A DNA stretch of 64,000 nucleotides from Sporomusa sphaeroides DSM 2875. GTDB taxonomy: Bacteria; Bacillota; Negativicutes; Sporomusales; Sporomusaceae. Every line of letters begins with the position of its first letter. Positions within the stretch are counted from its first letter, which is position 1. The notes under the pieces were generated by a model. The model saw nothing but the letters and a program-made list of their open reading frames with translations. It was not told where the DNA came from and searched no databases. Both the position numbers and the translations under genes were made by a program. The stretch is taken from NCBI RefSeq assembly GCF_001941975.2, contig NZ_CP146991.1, positions 3,469,001 through 3,533,000 of the forward strand, written 5' to 3'. Of this stretch, positions 36,935-44,647 are shown one piece after another.

Positions 36935-38236
36935 TTAGAAGAAGAATTCTACTTGGGCACGGAATTTTTTCAAATCAACTTTATCGAGTTCGGCGACAGC
37001 ATTGTTGGTTTCGCCATCGAAATACAGAGCCTTGAGAAGAATGTTCTTTTGTGGAACATAACCAAAGCCTACTTCTACGCCTTTGAAGCCATCGCCGCCA
37101 AAGGTATTGCTGACCATCCAAGTGGAATCAATAGTTGCAGCCTGTTCAACATTCAGATAAGTTGCCCAAGTGCCGAAGGAGCCTTTGTTTTGTTTATTAG
37201 CGCCTTTGAACCAGAGACCTGCCTGATAAGCAGTGTCTTGTTCGTCTGCATCAGATTTAGCATAAGAAGCTTGAAGAACCAAATTTTTGGCTACCTTAGT
37301 GTCGAAACCAAGTTCCCATATTTTAAGAGTATTCTCAGCTCCATCCCAGAAATTCCCACTAAGACTGTCCTTATTAGTAAGATCAGCATGATAGTAAGCA
37401 GCATTAAGGTTGGTAGCTTTCGAAGTGGCATAACCTAATCCAACAAAAGCAAGATTAACATCGGCTATCCCAGCATCAGTGATATTTCCAGCGCCATCAA
37501 GTTCTACTCCACCCATTTTGTTATCTTCTTTACCGTATATCAGAGTGGTTTTCAACTTTTTGCCAAACTCGAATTTCGCGCCGTCAACAAAGCTATCAAT
37601 AACAGTACCGTATACAGGAACTACATCAAAACGACCAAGGGTTGCCTTAGTTCCCAAAAGAGGACCTTGTACGTTAAGGATATCAAACCTATTATCCGCG
37701 TTACTGGTTCCTGATTCTCTCATATTTTCGAATGCTTCGTAGCGGATATTGGCAGTCCAATCTTCATTGATAGCACCATGAGCGTATATACGGGCACGTG
37801 CTTTTAAGTCACTGCTTTTTCCAGCAGAGTCTTTATCAGTATTATTATAGCGGAAACGAACATCGCCGTCAAACTTAACATTGCCAACTTTCTTTTCAAG
37901 GTTGTCAACGCGAACACCCAGGTTGTTCAGTTCTGCACCATATTCAGCAGCCAGAGCGTCGATGGTTTTTTGAGTTTCAGCATCGGCTTTTTCGCTGTTA
38001 GCCATAGCTTTAGCAATGATGGTAGCCATTTCATAACGGGTCATAGTTTTGTCACCTTTGTAGGTGCCGTCGCCATAACCGGATACTACGCCGGCTTGGG
38101 CAAGCTTGGAAACTGCGTCATAGGACCAGTGTTTTGCGGGAACATCAACGAACGGGTTAGCAGGTGCTGCCAGCGCGGTGCCGGCAACGCTCATTGCAAA
38201 TACTGCTGCAAGAGCCATAGCGGTTTGTCTTTTCAT
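36935..38236 (-). CDS. OmpM-type porin with N-terminal SLH domain
   Basis: 433 residues: signal peptide to AAP near residue 24, one SLH domain at about 26-80 (FVDVPAKHWSYDAVSKLAQAG, then YGDGTYKGDKTMTRYEMA), a coiled coil at about 85-118 (AELNNLGVRVDNLEKKVGNV), then a beta-barrel of alternating polar/aromatic strands ending in VEFFF. In Negativicutes such proteins tie the outer membrane to peptidoglycan polyamines through the SLH domain and form channels. Residues 1-122 are the same as in the next paralogue except position 43, while the barrels differ. It has its own promoter, a structured leader and a terminator. Confidence 0.93.
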   Translation of the reverse strand: MKRQTAMALAAVFAMSVAGTALAAPANPFVDVPAKHWSYDAVSKLAQAGVVSGYGDGTYKGDKTMTRYEMATIIAKAMANSEKADAETQKTIDALAAEYGAELNNLGVRVDNLEKKVGNVKFDGDVRFRYNNTDKDSAGKSSDLKARARIYAHGAINEDWTANIRYEAFENMRESGTSNADNRFDILNVQGPLLGTKATLGRFDVVPVYGTVIDSFVDGAKFEFGKKLKTTLIYGKEDNKMGGVELDGAGNITDAGIADVNLAFVGLGYATSKATNLNAAYYHADLTNKDSLSGNFWDGAENTLKIWELGFDTKVAKNLVLQASYAKSDADEQDTAYQAGLWFKGANKQNKGSFGTWATYLNVEQAATIDSTWMVSNTFGGDGFKGVEVGFGYVPQKNILLKALYFDGETNNAVAELDKVDLKKFRAQVEFFF

Positions 38237-38246
38237 TGTGATTGTG

Positions 38247-38315
38247 CCTCCTTAGGTTTTTGTTTTTTTGTTTTGAGCCTCCTAAGAAGTCTGATCAGAG
38301 TGTCCATGTTTCCTC
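38247..38315 (-). promoter_or_regulatory. Porin leader RNA element, copy 1
   Basis: On the transcript, a 5-bp hairpin CAGAG/CTCTG with loop GAAACATGGACA (within 38296-38317) is followed 8 nt later by CTTCTTAGG (38281-38289). That segment pairs over 9 bp (one G-U) with CCTAAGGAG, the Shine-Dalgarno region of the porin (38247-38256). An A-rich 24-nt loop separates the partners. Closing this helix would hide the ribosome site. The same arrangement occurs before the other two porins. Confidence 0.75.
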
Positions 38316-38347
38316 TGCTTTTTCTTCTCAGTCCGCTCTTACATGTT

Positions 38348-38384
38348 ATTATATTCTACAGCAGGAAGCATATTCCTGCTGTAG
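38348..38384 (-). promoter_or_regulatory. Porin promoter -10 with adjoining 12-bp palindrome
   Basis: TATAAT (38348-38353, minus strand) lies about 110 nt before the start of the first porin. Directly upstream, occupying the expected -35 zone, is CTACAGCAGGAA-gcata-TTCCTGCTGTAG (38356-38384), a perfect 12-bp inverted repeat. A recognisable -35 is lacking, so the palindrome may be an activator or repressor site. Confidence 0.6.
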
Positions 38385-38394
38385 ACGCAAATTT

Positions 38395-38433
38395 TGTAAA
38401 AAAAATTTCCCGCCACTGCTGACGGGAAATTTT
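38395..38433 (-). terminator. Terminator of second SLH porin
   Basis: AAAATTTCCCG pairs perfectly (11 bp) with CGGGAAATTTT around a 10-nt loop, followed by seven T on the minus strand, 10 nt after the stop of the porin at 38443. Confidence 0.9.
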
Positions 38434-38442
38434 CAACCGTTT

Positions 38443-39660
38443 TTAGAAGAAGAATTCTATTTCGCTTCTGAAGAATTCACCTTTATCTTTTTTATTGATT
38501 GTACCTTCCAAATCAGTATACGAGGTAGTCCACAGGATATTTTTCTTCAGCACATAATCAAAGCCGATTTCATACCCCTTGCCGCCTTCGCCATCATCCA
38601 GAATGCCGGTATCGAGAGTGGAGGAAAGCACGGTATTCTTTTCAAGATCGCGATAGTTGGCCCAAACGCCAAAGCTGCCTGCATGTTCGACATCCGACCC
38701 TTTATAGGAAAGCTGCGTGAAGAAGCCTTTATCCTGTTCATCGGTATCGCTTTTCAAGTATACGCCGCTGAGATTGACGTTAGGATTAAATTGATAATCC
38801 AAGCCTACTTCATACAGCTTCACTTTTTCACCATCCTGGGAATCAATATGGAAATACGCGCCTTTGGCGTTCAATTTATCACTGAATGCATAGCCCAGGT
38901 TGGCAATATAGAGGTCATCCTGACCGGGATCTGATGTATATTCTTGATTACCGGCAAACAGGTCTACCCTGAGCTTATTGCCAAAGCTGACCATGGCGCC
39001 TTCGACATAATCATCAAGGGCAATGCCATAAGCAGGAACAGCGTCAAAGCGACCGGCTGTAACATCGAAGACTCCCGCCTTGCCGGTCAGGTATAAGTGA
39101 TCCATTTCAGCATCGCTATCAGTGCCACTGGCTCTTACATCTTCTTCACCCGAAAATCTTCCTGTAAATGCCCAGTCTTCATTAATTTGCGCATTTACAT
39201 TCAGCCGGGCCCGCATGGTTTGGCCCATGTTGCTGCCTTTTACCCCACTATTTTTCAACTCTGCATGCTCATATCTGGCTCGAATTTCTCCGGAGAATTT
39301 AACATTACCAACTTTCTTCTCCAGGTTGTCCACACGAACACCCAAGTTATTCAGTTCTGCGCCGTATTCAGCAGCAAGAGCGTCGATAGTTTTTTGAGTT
39401 TCAGCATCGGCTTTTTCACTGTTAGCCATAGCTTTAGCGATGATGGTAGCCATTTCATAACGGGTCATGGTTTTGTCACCTTTGTAGGTGCCGTCGCCAT
39501 AACCGGATACTACACCGGCTTGGGCAAGCTTGGTAACAGCGTCATAGGACCAGTGTTTTGCAGGAACGTCAACAAACGGATTGGCAGGTGCTGCCAGCGC
39601 GGTGCCGGCAACGCTCATCGCAAATACTGCTGCAAGAGCCATAGCGGTTTGTCTTTTCAT
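38443..39660 (-). CDS. OmpM-type porin with N-terminal SLH domain, paralogue
   Basis: 405 residues with the same plan: signal peptide, SLH domain at 26-80, coiled coil to about 120, barrel ending in IEFFF. The first 122 residues match the downstream paralogue except T43 for S43, and the DNA around the start (AGGAGG to about codon 120) is nearly the same too. After GNVKF the barrels diverge sharply (SGEIRARYEH against DGDVRFRYNN). This suggests a duplicated module whose front half is kept uniform by gene conversion. It has its own leader element and terminator, so the two are separate transcripts. Confidence 0.93.
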   Translation of the reverse strand: MKRQTAMALAAVFAMSVAGTALAAPANPFVDVPAKHWSYDAVTKLAQAGVVSGYGDGTYKGDKTMTRYEMATIIAKAMANSEKADAETQKTIDALAAEYGAELNNLGVRVDNLEKKVGNVKFSGEIRARYEHAELKNSGVKGSNMGQTMRARLNVNAQINEDWAFTGRFSGEEDVRASGTDSDAEMDHLYLTGKAGVFDVTAGRFDAVPAYGIALDDYVEGAMVSFGNKLRVDLFAGNQEYTSDPGQDDLYIANLGYAFSDKLNAKGAYFHIDSQDGEKVKLYEVGLDYQFNPNVNLSGVYLKSDTDEQDKGFFTQLSYKGSDVEHAGSFGVWANYRDLEKNTVLSSTLDTGILDDGEGGKGYEIGFDYVLKKNILWTTSYTDLEGTINKKDKGEFFRSEIEFFF

Positions 39661-39670
39661 TGTGATTGTA

Positions 39671-39744
39671 CCTCCTTAGGTTTTGGAAATTTCGATTTTG
39701 AGCAGTCGCCTAAGAAGTAACCAATTGAGTGTCCAAGTTTCCTC
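39671..39744 (-). promoter_or_regulatory. Porin leader RNA element, copy 2
   Basis: Hairpin TTGAG/CTCAA with loop GAAACTTGGACA (box 39727-39744), then CTTCTTAGG at 39709-39717, able to pair with CCTAAGGAG of the ribosome site (39671-39680). The stem's outer two pairs are T-A, T-A where copy 1 has C-G, A-T, a compensating change. Upstream of the box, CCAAGAAG could alternatively pair with CTTCTTAGG and free the ribosome site. That competing fold is inference. Confidence 0.75.
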
Positions 39745-39899
39745 AAAAATTCTTCTTGGGTTTATGCTCTTATCTTAACGCCTGCTTTTATTCAGACGCA
39801 AAGAACAAGGATTTTTAACAATATAGGATTTTTTTCTTATATTTGTGAAATGTTCTACATGGGAAACATAATTCCTGCTTATTGATAAATTTTCAGTAA

Positions 39900-40316
39900 T
39901 TATAGCTGATCGGCAAAATATCGTTCAGCCAGAATCACGGCAGCGTAATCGTCCACCGGGACCGGCGGCACTTGCAAAGTGGTGGGGATGAAACGTTTCA
40001 GGCCCTGGGGCGGATTATCGCGCCAGTAACGTTTGCGGGCCTCATCGGTGGAACGGTATTCATTAACAGGAATTACAGTTAGCTTGTGGCCGTTTATTCG
40101 AATTGTATCAAGTTCTTCCCGAGCGGTGGCCGATGTGGTACTACTGCCAATAATTACAGTGGTGAGCTTATAGGTTGCAGCCAGGTTAGCTGCAGCAGCG
40201 GCTAGTCCAGGGGTTGCAATAATGGTTTTGCAGATAATGCCCTGTTCTTTATGTACTACAGCCAAGCCGCATTTTTCCCTGCCCGGGTCGATGGCTACCA
40301 CCATATCTTCCGCCAC
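39900..40316 (-). CDS. YqgF/RuvX-like RNase H fold protein
   Basis: 138 residues. MVVAIDPGREKCGLAVV supplies the first catalytic Asp of the RuvC/YqgF fold, TTVIIGSSTTSATARE the central strand, VIPVNEYRSTDEARKRYW the Glu, and PVDDYAAVILAERYF the final Asp. The family trims pre-16S rRNA or resolves junctions, but this member is a divergent stand-alone version and the true yqgF is probably elsewhere. It is housekeeping in character and lies among envelope genes without obvious link. ATG at M1 or M5. Confidence 0.8.
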   Translation of the reverse strand: MAEDMVVAIDPGREKCGLAVVHKEQGIICKTIIATPGLAAAAANLAATYKLTTVIIGSSTTSATAREELDTIRINGHKLTVIPVNEYRSTDEARKRYWRDNPPQGLKRFIPTTLQVPPVPVDDYAAVILAERYFADQL

Positions 40317-40473
40317 GTTATTGTTCGCTCCTCATTTATACGCATAAAACCAGTGAAAAGTTCCTGGTATTTAAGAAATCAGCGTCTTATTAAGAATCAT
40401 TTTCAATAAGCTAGATACATTATTGCAAACCTACCCTTTTTTGTCAAGTATTTTTTCCAGTACCCACACACCT

Positions 40474-41502
40474 TCATCTTATCGATACCTCATCCAGTGC
40501 AGTTTTTGTAGCAGATATCACCTGTTCTATGCTGATATCTGCTACAAACTTTCCTTGCTGTGGTCTTATCGCCCATTCAAGATGCCGGTAAGGGCCAATA
40601 CGGCGGTGGTCGGTTGGACCAACCAGCATAACCGTACGCTTGCCTGCCGCCAATGCCGCATGCATTAAACCGGTATCGCCGCCGATAACGATTGAGGATA
40701 GTGTCGTCAGCCCGACAGTTGTGACAAAGTCGGTTTGCCCGGCCGCTACCGGAAACTGCTCCGCAACGGCGTTCAGTTTTTCCCGATCTTCCGGTCCGCC
40801 GCCAAAGATCACTTGCAAGCCCTGAGTTCTCCAATACTCCGCTAAGATAGCATACCGCTCTAACGGCCAGGCCTTACCGGCAATGCCGTCACCGGTAAAC
40901 GGCTGAATAAATACAACCGGTTTTTGCAAGGATAGTCCCCAATTACTAAACAGCGTGTTTGCTTTTTCCTGATTTTCCGGTGGGATGATATATTCATTCT
41001 TAACTGGAAAGCAGGTTAAGCCGCCTTTTTTCAGCAGCAGCAGATTTTGGTCAATCCGATGCAGGTCAGGCAAATCGCTGACGGAAGAAGCCAGCGAAGA
41101 AAGTCTGACGGCTGTATTAGTATACAACCGCTCGCGCAGCGTATTGCTGGATTTAATCGAGCCCCAGCGATGCTTTATGCCGCTCAGCCACAGTAAAACC
41201 GCATTGCCGCTATTGCCGGAAAAATCTATTGCCAATTGAAATTTACTATTTTTTACTTTATCTAGTATGTCGTTGCCTGCTTTCCAAAGCTTTAAAACAT
41301 TTTCACTTTTATTTTGAGTAACCCAAACCTCGTCAAGACCGGGAAATCCTTTTAAAACCTGAGCATAGTTTTCCTTCACCAAAAAACTGATTTTGCTGTT
41401 CGGAAAATTAGCCCGCAACAGGTAATACGCAGGAAGAGTAAAAATAATATCCCCGATAGCGCCTCGCCGGATCATCAGGATGCTCTCTATCTGATCGTGC
41501 AC
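40474..41502 (-). CDS. GT9 heptosyltransferase-family protein
   Basis: 342 residues from GTG 41502, chosen because GAGGAGGA sits 8 nt upstream. The longer frame from 41565 would start only about 10 nt after the likely transcription start. ILMIRRGAIGDIIFTLPAYYLL, QLAIDFSGNSGNAVLLWLSG, FIQPFTGDGIAGKAWPLERY, FGGGPEDREKLNA and VIGGDTGLMHAALAAGKR with VGPTDHRRIGPY are GT9 blocks. A third heptosyltransferase-like enzyme for the LPS core. It lacks the Cys cluster of the other two. It has its own promoter. Confidence 0.9.
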   Translation of the reverse strand: MHDQIESILMIRRGAIGDIIFTLPAYYLLRANFPNSKISFLVKENYAQVLKGFPGLDEVWVTQNKSENVLKLWKAGNDILDKVKNSKFQLAIDFSGNSGNAVLLWLSGIKHRWGSIKSSNTLRERLYTNTAVRLSSLASSVSDLPDLHRIDQNLLLLKKGGLTCFPVKNEYIIPPENQEKANTLFSNWGLSLQKPVVFIQPFTGDGIAGKAWPLERYAILAEYWRTQGLQVIFGGGPEDREKLNAVAEQFPVAAGQTDFVTTVGLTTLSSIVIGGDTGLMHAALAAGKRTVMLVGPTDHRRIGPYRHLEWAIRPQQGKFVADISIEQVISATKTALDEVSIR

Positions 41503-41581
41503 TAAACAAGTCCTCCTCTTTGTTAAAAATGGAACTTCTATTGACGTTGATTCGGGCTGGACCATAATTCAAAGGTATTTT

Positions 41582-41610
41582 ATCATATCATGACAGAAGG
41601 GAGCAACCAA
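41582..41610 (-). promoter_or_regulatory. Sigma-A-type promoter of the GT9 gene
   Basis: TTGGTT (41605-41610), 17-nt spacer, TATGAT (41582-41587) on the minus strand. Start of transcription would be near 41575, some 70 nt before the GTG start at 41502. Confidence 0.65.
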
Positions 41611-41672
41611 ATGCAATATTATGTACGTTCGAATAAGTAGAAATACCTAGCGAGTAACGTAGCATAGCATAC

Positions 41673-41699
41673 AAAAAGGACGCCCGAAGGCGTCCTTAA
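41673..41699 (-). terminator. Terminator of third SLH porin
   Basis: AAGGACGCC pairs with GGCGTCCTT around a 4-nt loop, with a T5 tail on the minus strand, 18 nt past the porin stop at 41717. Confidence 0.93.
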
Positions 41700-41716
41700 T
41701 GCTGCGGAATGCATTA

Positions 41717-42868
41717 TTAGAATTTAACGTTGATGGCAGCCTGAGTACGAGCACCACCGTCGATTTCAGTACCGTCTTGTTTTTCGAAGTCTTGGTATTT
41801 AAGGTTCAAAGTAGTGTTTTTAGCAAGTGCGCGGTCATATCTTACTTCAAGACCTTTGTAACCGTCTTCGTCTTTGAGGGTCTGGATATCATTGTGCATA
41901 CCGGAGTATGCGGAGTTAGCGCCGTCTTCTACGTCACGGTACAGGGCAGTCAGGCCAAGCTTGTTGAATTTCAGGCCATAAGCGGCAGCATTGGCGTCAG
42001 TGTTGCCTTGGTCAACATTGTAGAATTCGCCAAGGGCAGTTACGCTGTTGGTCAGCTTAATGCCTACGTTAGCGCCATACACATCTACATCATTGGTTGC
42101 TGTGTCATATTTTACATAGTCGGCAGTAATATCAGCTGCGCCCAGTTTCATACCGTATTCAGCACCATATACTTCGTTGCTGTCTTTCAAATGACCGGCA
42201 AACAGTTTCAGGTTACCGATTTCGGAAGCAATACCAGTCATCGCAGCGTCATGCAGGAAGCCATTGCCAAGTACCAGGTCCTGACGGCCAATGGTGTTAG
42301 TCAGGCCAAGAGCGTCGAAGCTTACATTGGCGGTGTCAAGTTTGATACCGGTTTTGGTAGTGAAGTCGTCGTTATAGTTCATGTTGTCGCTAGTCAGACG
42401 GGCATTGAATTTCAGGTTGTCGTTGATTTTGCCGTCAAAGCTTACACGGGCACGGAAATCAGTGTTGTCATAGCTGTCGCTGGCGCCATAACGTACACGA
42501 GCGTCACCGGAAATTTTAACCATGTTGTCAACTTTTTTGTCAATAGCTTCTACTTTGATACCCATGCTGTTCAGTTCGGTAGCAAATTCTTTGGACAGTT
42601 GATCCACAGTTTCTTTTTGGTCGCTGTTGAGGTCCTTTTGCATAGCAGCAGCAACAATGGAAGCCATTTCGTAACGGCTGACGGTTTTGTCACCTTTGAA
42701 GGTACCATCTTCATAGCCTGTTACCACACCGGCTTGCGCCAATTTGTTTACTGCATCATAAGCCCAGTGTTTTGCAGGAACATCGGAGAAGGGGTTAGCG
42801 AAAGCAGGAACAGCGAAGGCTACGGTGAGAGCGCTGGTTACAGCTAGTTTAAGAAGTCTTTTGTTCAT
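41717..42868 (-). CDS. OmpM-type porin with N-terminal SLH domain, third copy
   Basis: 383 residues. Signal peptide to AFA near 24, SLH domain (FSDVPAKHWAYDAVNKLAQAGVV, YEDGTFKGDKTVSRYEMASIV), coiled coil (ELNSMGIKVEAIDKKVDNMV), then a barrel opening ISGDARVRYGASDSYDNTD. It has the same architecture as the two porins at 36935 and 38443 but is clearly older in divergence (about two thirds similar in the SLH part). The ribosome site is GGGGGA rather than AGGAGG, yet the leader element is retained with a matching change. Promoter at 43042-43070. Confidence 0.93.
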   Translation of the reverse strand: MNKRLLKLAVTSALTVAFAVPAFANPFSDVPAKHWAYDAVNKLAQAGVVTGYEDGTFKGDKTVSRYEMASIVAAAMQKDLNSDQKETVDQLSKEFATELNSMGIKVEAIDKKVDNMVKISGDARVRYGASDSYDNTDFRARVSFDGKINDNLKFNARLTSDNMNYNDDFTTKTGIKLDTANVSFDALGLTNTIGRQDLVLGNGFLHDAAMTGIASEIGNLKLFAGHLKDSNEVYGAEYGMKLGAADITADYVKYDTATNDVDVYGANVGIKLTNSVTALGEFYNVDQGNTDANAAAYGLKFNKLGLTALYRDVEDGANSAYSGMHNDIQTLKDEDGYKGLEVRYDRALAKNTTLNLKYQDFEKQDGTEIDGGARTQAAINVKF

Positions 42869-42876
42869 TAGAGAAT

Positions 42877-42977
42877 CCCCCTTGAGATATTTTTAATTTT
42901 GCGGGTGTTGCCACCGGCATACCGGGAGGTCCACCCGTTCAAGGGGGAGGCTTTCGAATGAGTGTCCACGTTTCCTC
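42877..42977 (-). promoter_or_regulatory. Porin leader RNA element, copy 3
   Basis: Box at 42960-42977: stem TGAG/CTCA with loop GAAACGTGGACA. Twelve nt on, TCCCCCTTGA (42939-42948) is perfectly complementary over 10 bp to TCAAGGGGGA, the ribosome site (42876-42885). Both partners differ from copies 1 and 2 but still pair, a strong covariation. The connecting loop folds into its own hairpin, CGGGTG/CACCCG enclosing CCGG/CCGG (42902-42937). Confidence 0.78.
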
Positions 42978-43041
42978 AATCTGTCCTTCCTCTCTGCAGG
43001 GCTTTTTTCTCGATACGCACCTGCCGCATTCCGCAGGTTTT

Positions 43042-43070
43042 ATATTAACATAATTTCGACACTCTTTCAA
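43042..43070 (-). promoter_or_regulatory. Sigma-A-type promoter of third porin
   Basis: TTGAAA (43065-43070), 17-nt spacer, TAATAT (43042-43047) on the minus strand, giving a leader of about 165 nt. AGCAGGAATCC ends just before the -35. Confidence 0.8.
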
Positions 43071-43208
43071 GGATTCCTGCTAAAACCGCAGTTGTAAGTT
43101 TTGGTAAAATCCTTGTTTTATAAGCATTTATTGGCAATGCCTTCGTGTCTTGACAGTTGTTATGTTGTTTACATAATCAACTTTCATGTTACTATAGATT
43201 CGCCTAAA

Positions 43209-43241
43209 AAAGAAAGAATCCTGCTTGATAAGCAGGATTCT
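43209..43241 (-). terminator. Terminator of the lipid A/Lpt gene cluster
   Basis: A perfect 12-bp stem (AGAATCCTGCTT and complement) with a 3-nt loop, followed on the minus strand by a T-rich tail, 12 nt after the stop of the DUF3084 gene. It closes the long minus-strand unit that begins at lpxC. Confidence 0.93.
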
Positions 43242-43252
43242 CAGGTGGTAAG

Positions 43253-44524
43253 TTATGGAACGCTTTTAATGCCAATTTTGATTCGTATAGGTCCGACGGT
43301 GTAAGTGTCCTGTTCGGTTACGGCAGAAAGCTCGATCTTGCCGCGGTGCCGCCCGACTTTGTTGATGTTTTCAAACAGTTCGGAGCCGCTCATACTGCCG
43401 ACTGTTCCTTGGATGGGGTCAGGCAGGATGCCTTTTTTGACAGCGGCCATATTAACTTGCTGCAGGAACGCCATGACGGTTTCTTCAGCCTGTTGCGGCT
43501 CACCTGTCATGGTAACCACTTCACGGTAGACGGTCTCATCTTTGCGGTAAATGAGGTGGTTGGGGAACAGTTCCAGACGGCCGATAACCGGTTCGCCGTA
43601 TACGGTGTTGCCTACTGCCGAGATACGGACAATGACCTCCTGGTTGGTTTGGGCAATCAAAGCCGCTGCTTGTTCGAAGTCGGCACGGGCAACCCATAAT
43701 ATTTCCAGTTTCTTGTCAGCTACATTAAGTTTATCCAGAAGCATAGCATTGGTTTTGTAGATAGCTTCACCTAATGCTCCGGCGGTATCCTCCGGCCCAT
43801 TGCCGCCCTCCACCACGGTGGTGGCCAATACTTCACCGGTACGGAATACCACGGTGCCTTCTTTGGCAATTTGGAGGCCTTGTTTGAGATTTGTCGCCAC
43901 TTCGTTCAAATGGTCAAGGTCACTTTGCAGTTCTGTTTTGGCGGTGTTCAGTTCATCTATTGTAGTAGTAAGACCGGCAACGCGGTCATCCAATTCTTGT
44001 TTGGTGGCCTGCAGGCTTTTGATATTCTGCTGGTAGGCGACTAAATCACGCCGGGCTGCGGCATAATCTGTCTGGAGCACCGCTAAAGCAGCCGAAGCCT
44101 TGTCACGTTCGCTGGTTACTTCGTTCAGCTCAGCCTTGCTGCGGTTTAACTGGTCAACGGTTTCTTTGACCTTGGTGCTGACGGCTGTATATTCAGCCGT
44201 TTTGGTTTCAAGCTCGGCGCGGCTTAGTTCTAGTTCCTGGGTTTTTGAACCTACTTCGCTGTTTAGGAATACCAGTTGGGCTTTGAGCTCTTCCATGCCA
44301 AACAGCGCCGTACGGACATCCCAGGATACAGCCGTCATTAAGCCCAGAGTAGCGGCTGAAATCAGAATCCCGGTAACAATGGTAACAATAATTGAGGTGT
44401 GCTTGGGCCTGAGACCAAAGATACTGAGTTTTTTCTTTCCCACTTTGGTGCCTAGTTTGTCGCCAATATAGGCAATGGCTCCGCCCATCACGGCAATTAT
44501 AGCAATCAATGCCAAACCATACAT
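43253..44524 (-). CDS. DUF3084 coiled-coil membrane protein
   Basis: 423 residues from ATG 44524 (GAGGAGGG 5 nt upstream; the longer frame to 44608 is rejected). Two membrane helices lie at about residues 1-20 and 42-65, joined by a basic cytosolic loop (KVGKKKLSIFGLRPKH). Residues about 75-205 are a long coiled coil, and a globular C-terminus (FRTGEVLATTVVEG, FPNHLIYRKDETVYRE) follows. It belongs to the DUF3084 family, function unknown. Position at the end of the Lpt operon hints at an envelope or LPS-transport accessory role. Confidence 0.85.
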   Translation of the reverse strand: MYGLALIAIIAVMGGAIAYIGDKLGTKVGKKKLSIFGLRPKHTSIIVTIVTGILISAATLGLMTAVSWDVRTALFGMEELKAQLVFLNSEVGSKTQELELSRAELETKTAEYTAVSTKVKETVDQLNRSKAELNEVTSERDKASAALAVLQTDYAAARRDLVAYQQNIKSLQATKQELDDRVAGLTTTIDELNTAKTELQSDLDHLNEVATNLKQGLQIAKEGTVVFRTGEVLATTVVEGGNGPEDTAGALGEAIYKTNAMLLDKLNVADKKLEILWVARADFEQAAALIAQTNQEVIVRISAVGNTVYGEPVIGRLELFPNHLIYRKDETVYREVVTMTGEPQQAEETVMAFLQQVNMAAVKKGILPDPIQGTVGSMSGSELFENINKVGRHRGKIELSAVTEQDTYTVGPIRIKIGIKSVP

Positions 44525-44647
44525 GGTATCCCTCCTCTCTATAGAAACCTGGCACGTGCGGCCGCTATACAACGCTGCGACGCTGGCGCTTAACCTCCGC
44601 TTATGCATAACGGCCGCCCGCGCCTCAGTAATGGTAACGGTTTTTCT

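Larger units (their letters stand above)
42869..43252 (-). other. 384-bp leader and promoter region of third porin
   Basis: From the DUF3084 gene end it holds, on the minus strand, that gene's terminator (43209-43241), the AGCAGGAAT motif (43073-43081), the porin promoter (43042-43070), a small hairpin near the transcript start (ACCTGC/GCAGGT, about 43018-43039), and the leader RNA element (42877-42977). No gene is seen in it. Confidence 0.75.

Noticed and set aside
38298-38315. Known riboswitch class (c-di-GMP, SAM, preQ1, fluoride, guanidine) for the porin leader
   Set aside because: The conserved loop and the short stem do not match the consensus cores of these classes as I know them. A database search would be decisive.
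41699-42847. 382-codon plus-strand frame opposite the third porin
   Set aside because: Antisense frame created by the porin's codon use. The minus strand has promoter, leader, signal peptide, SLH domain and terminator.
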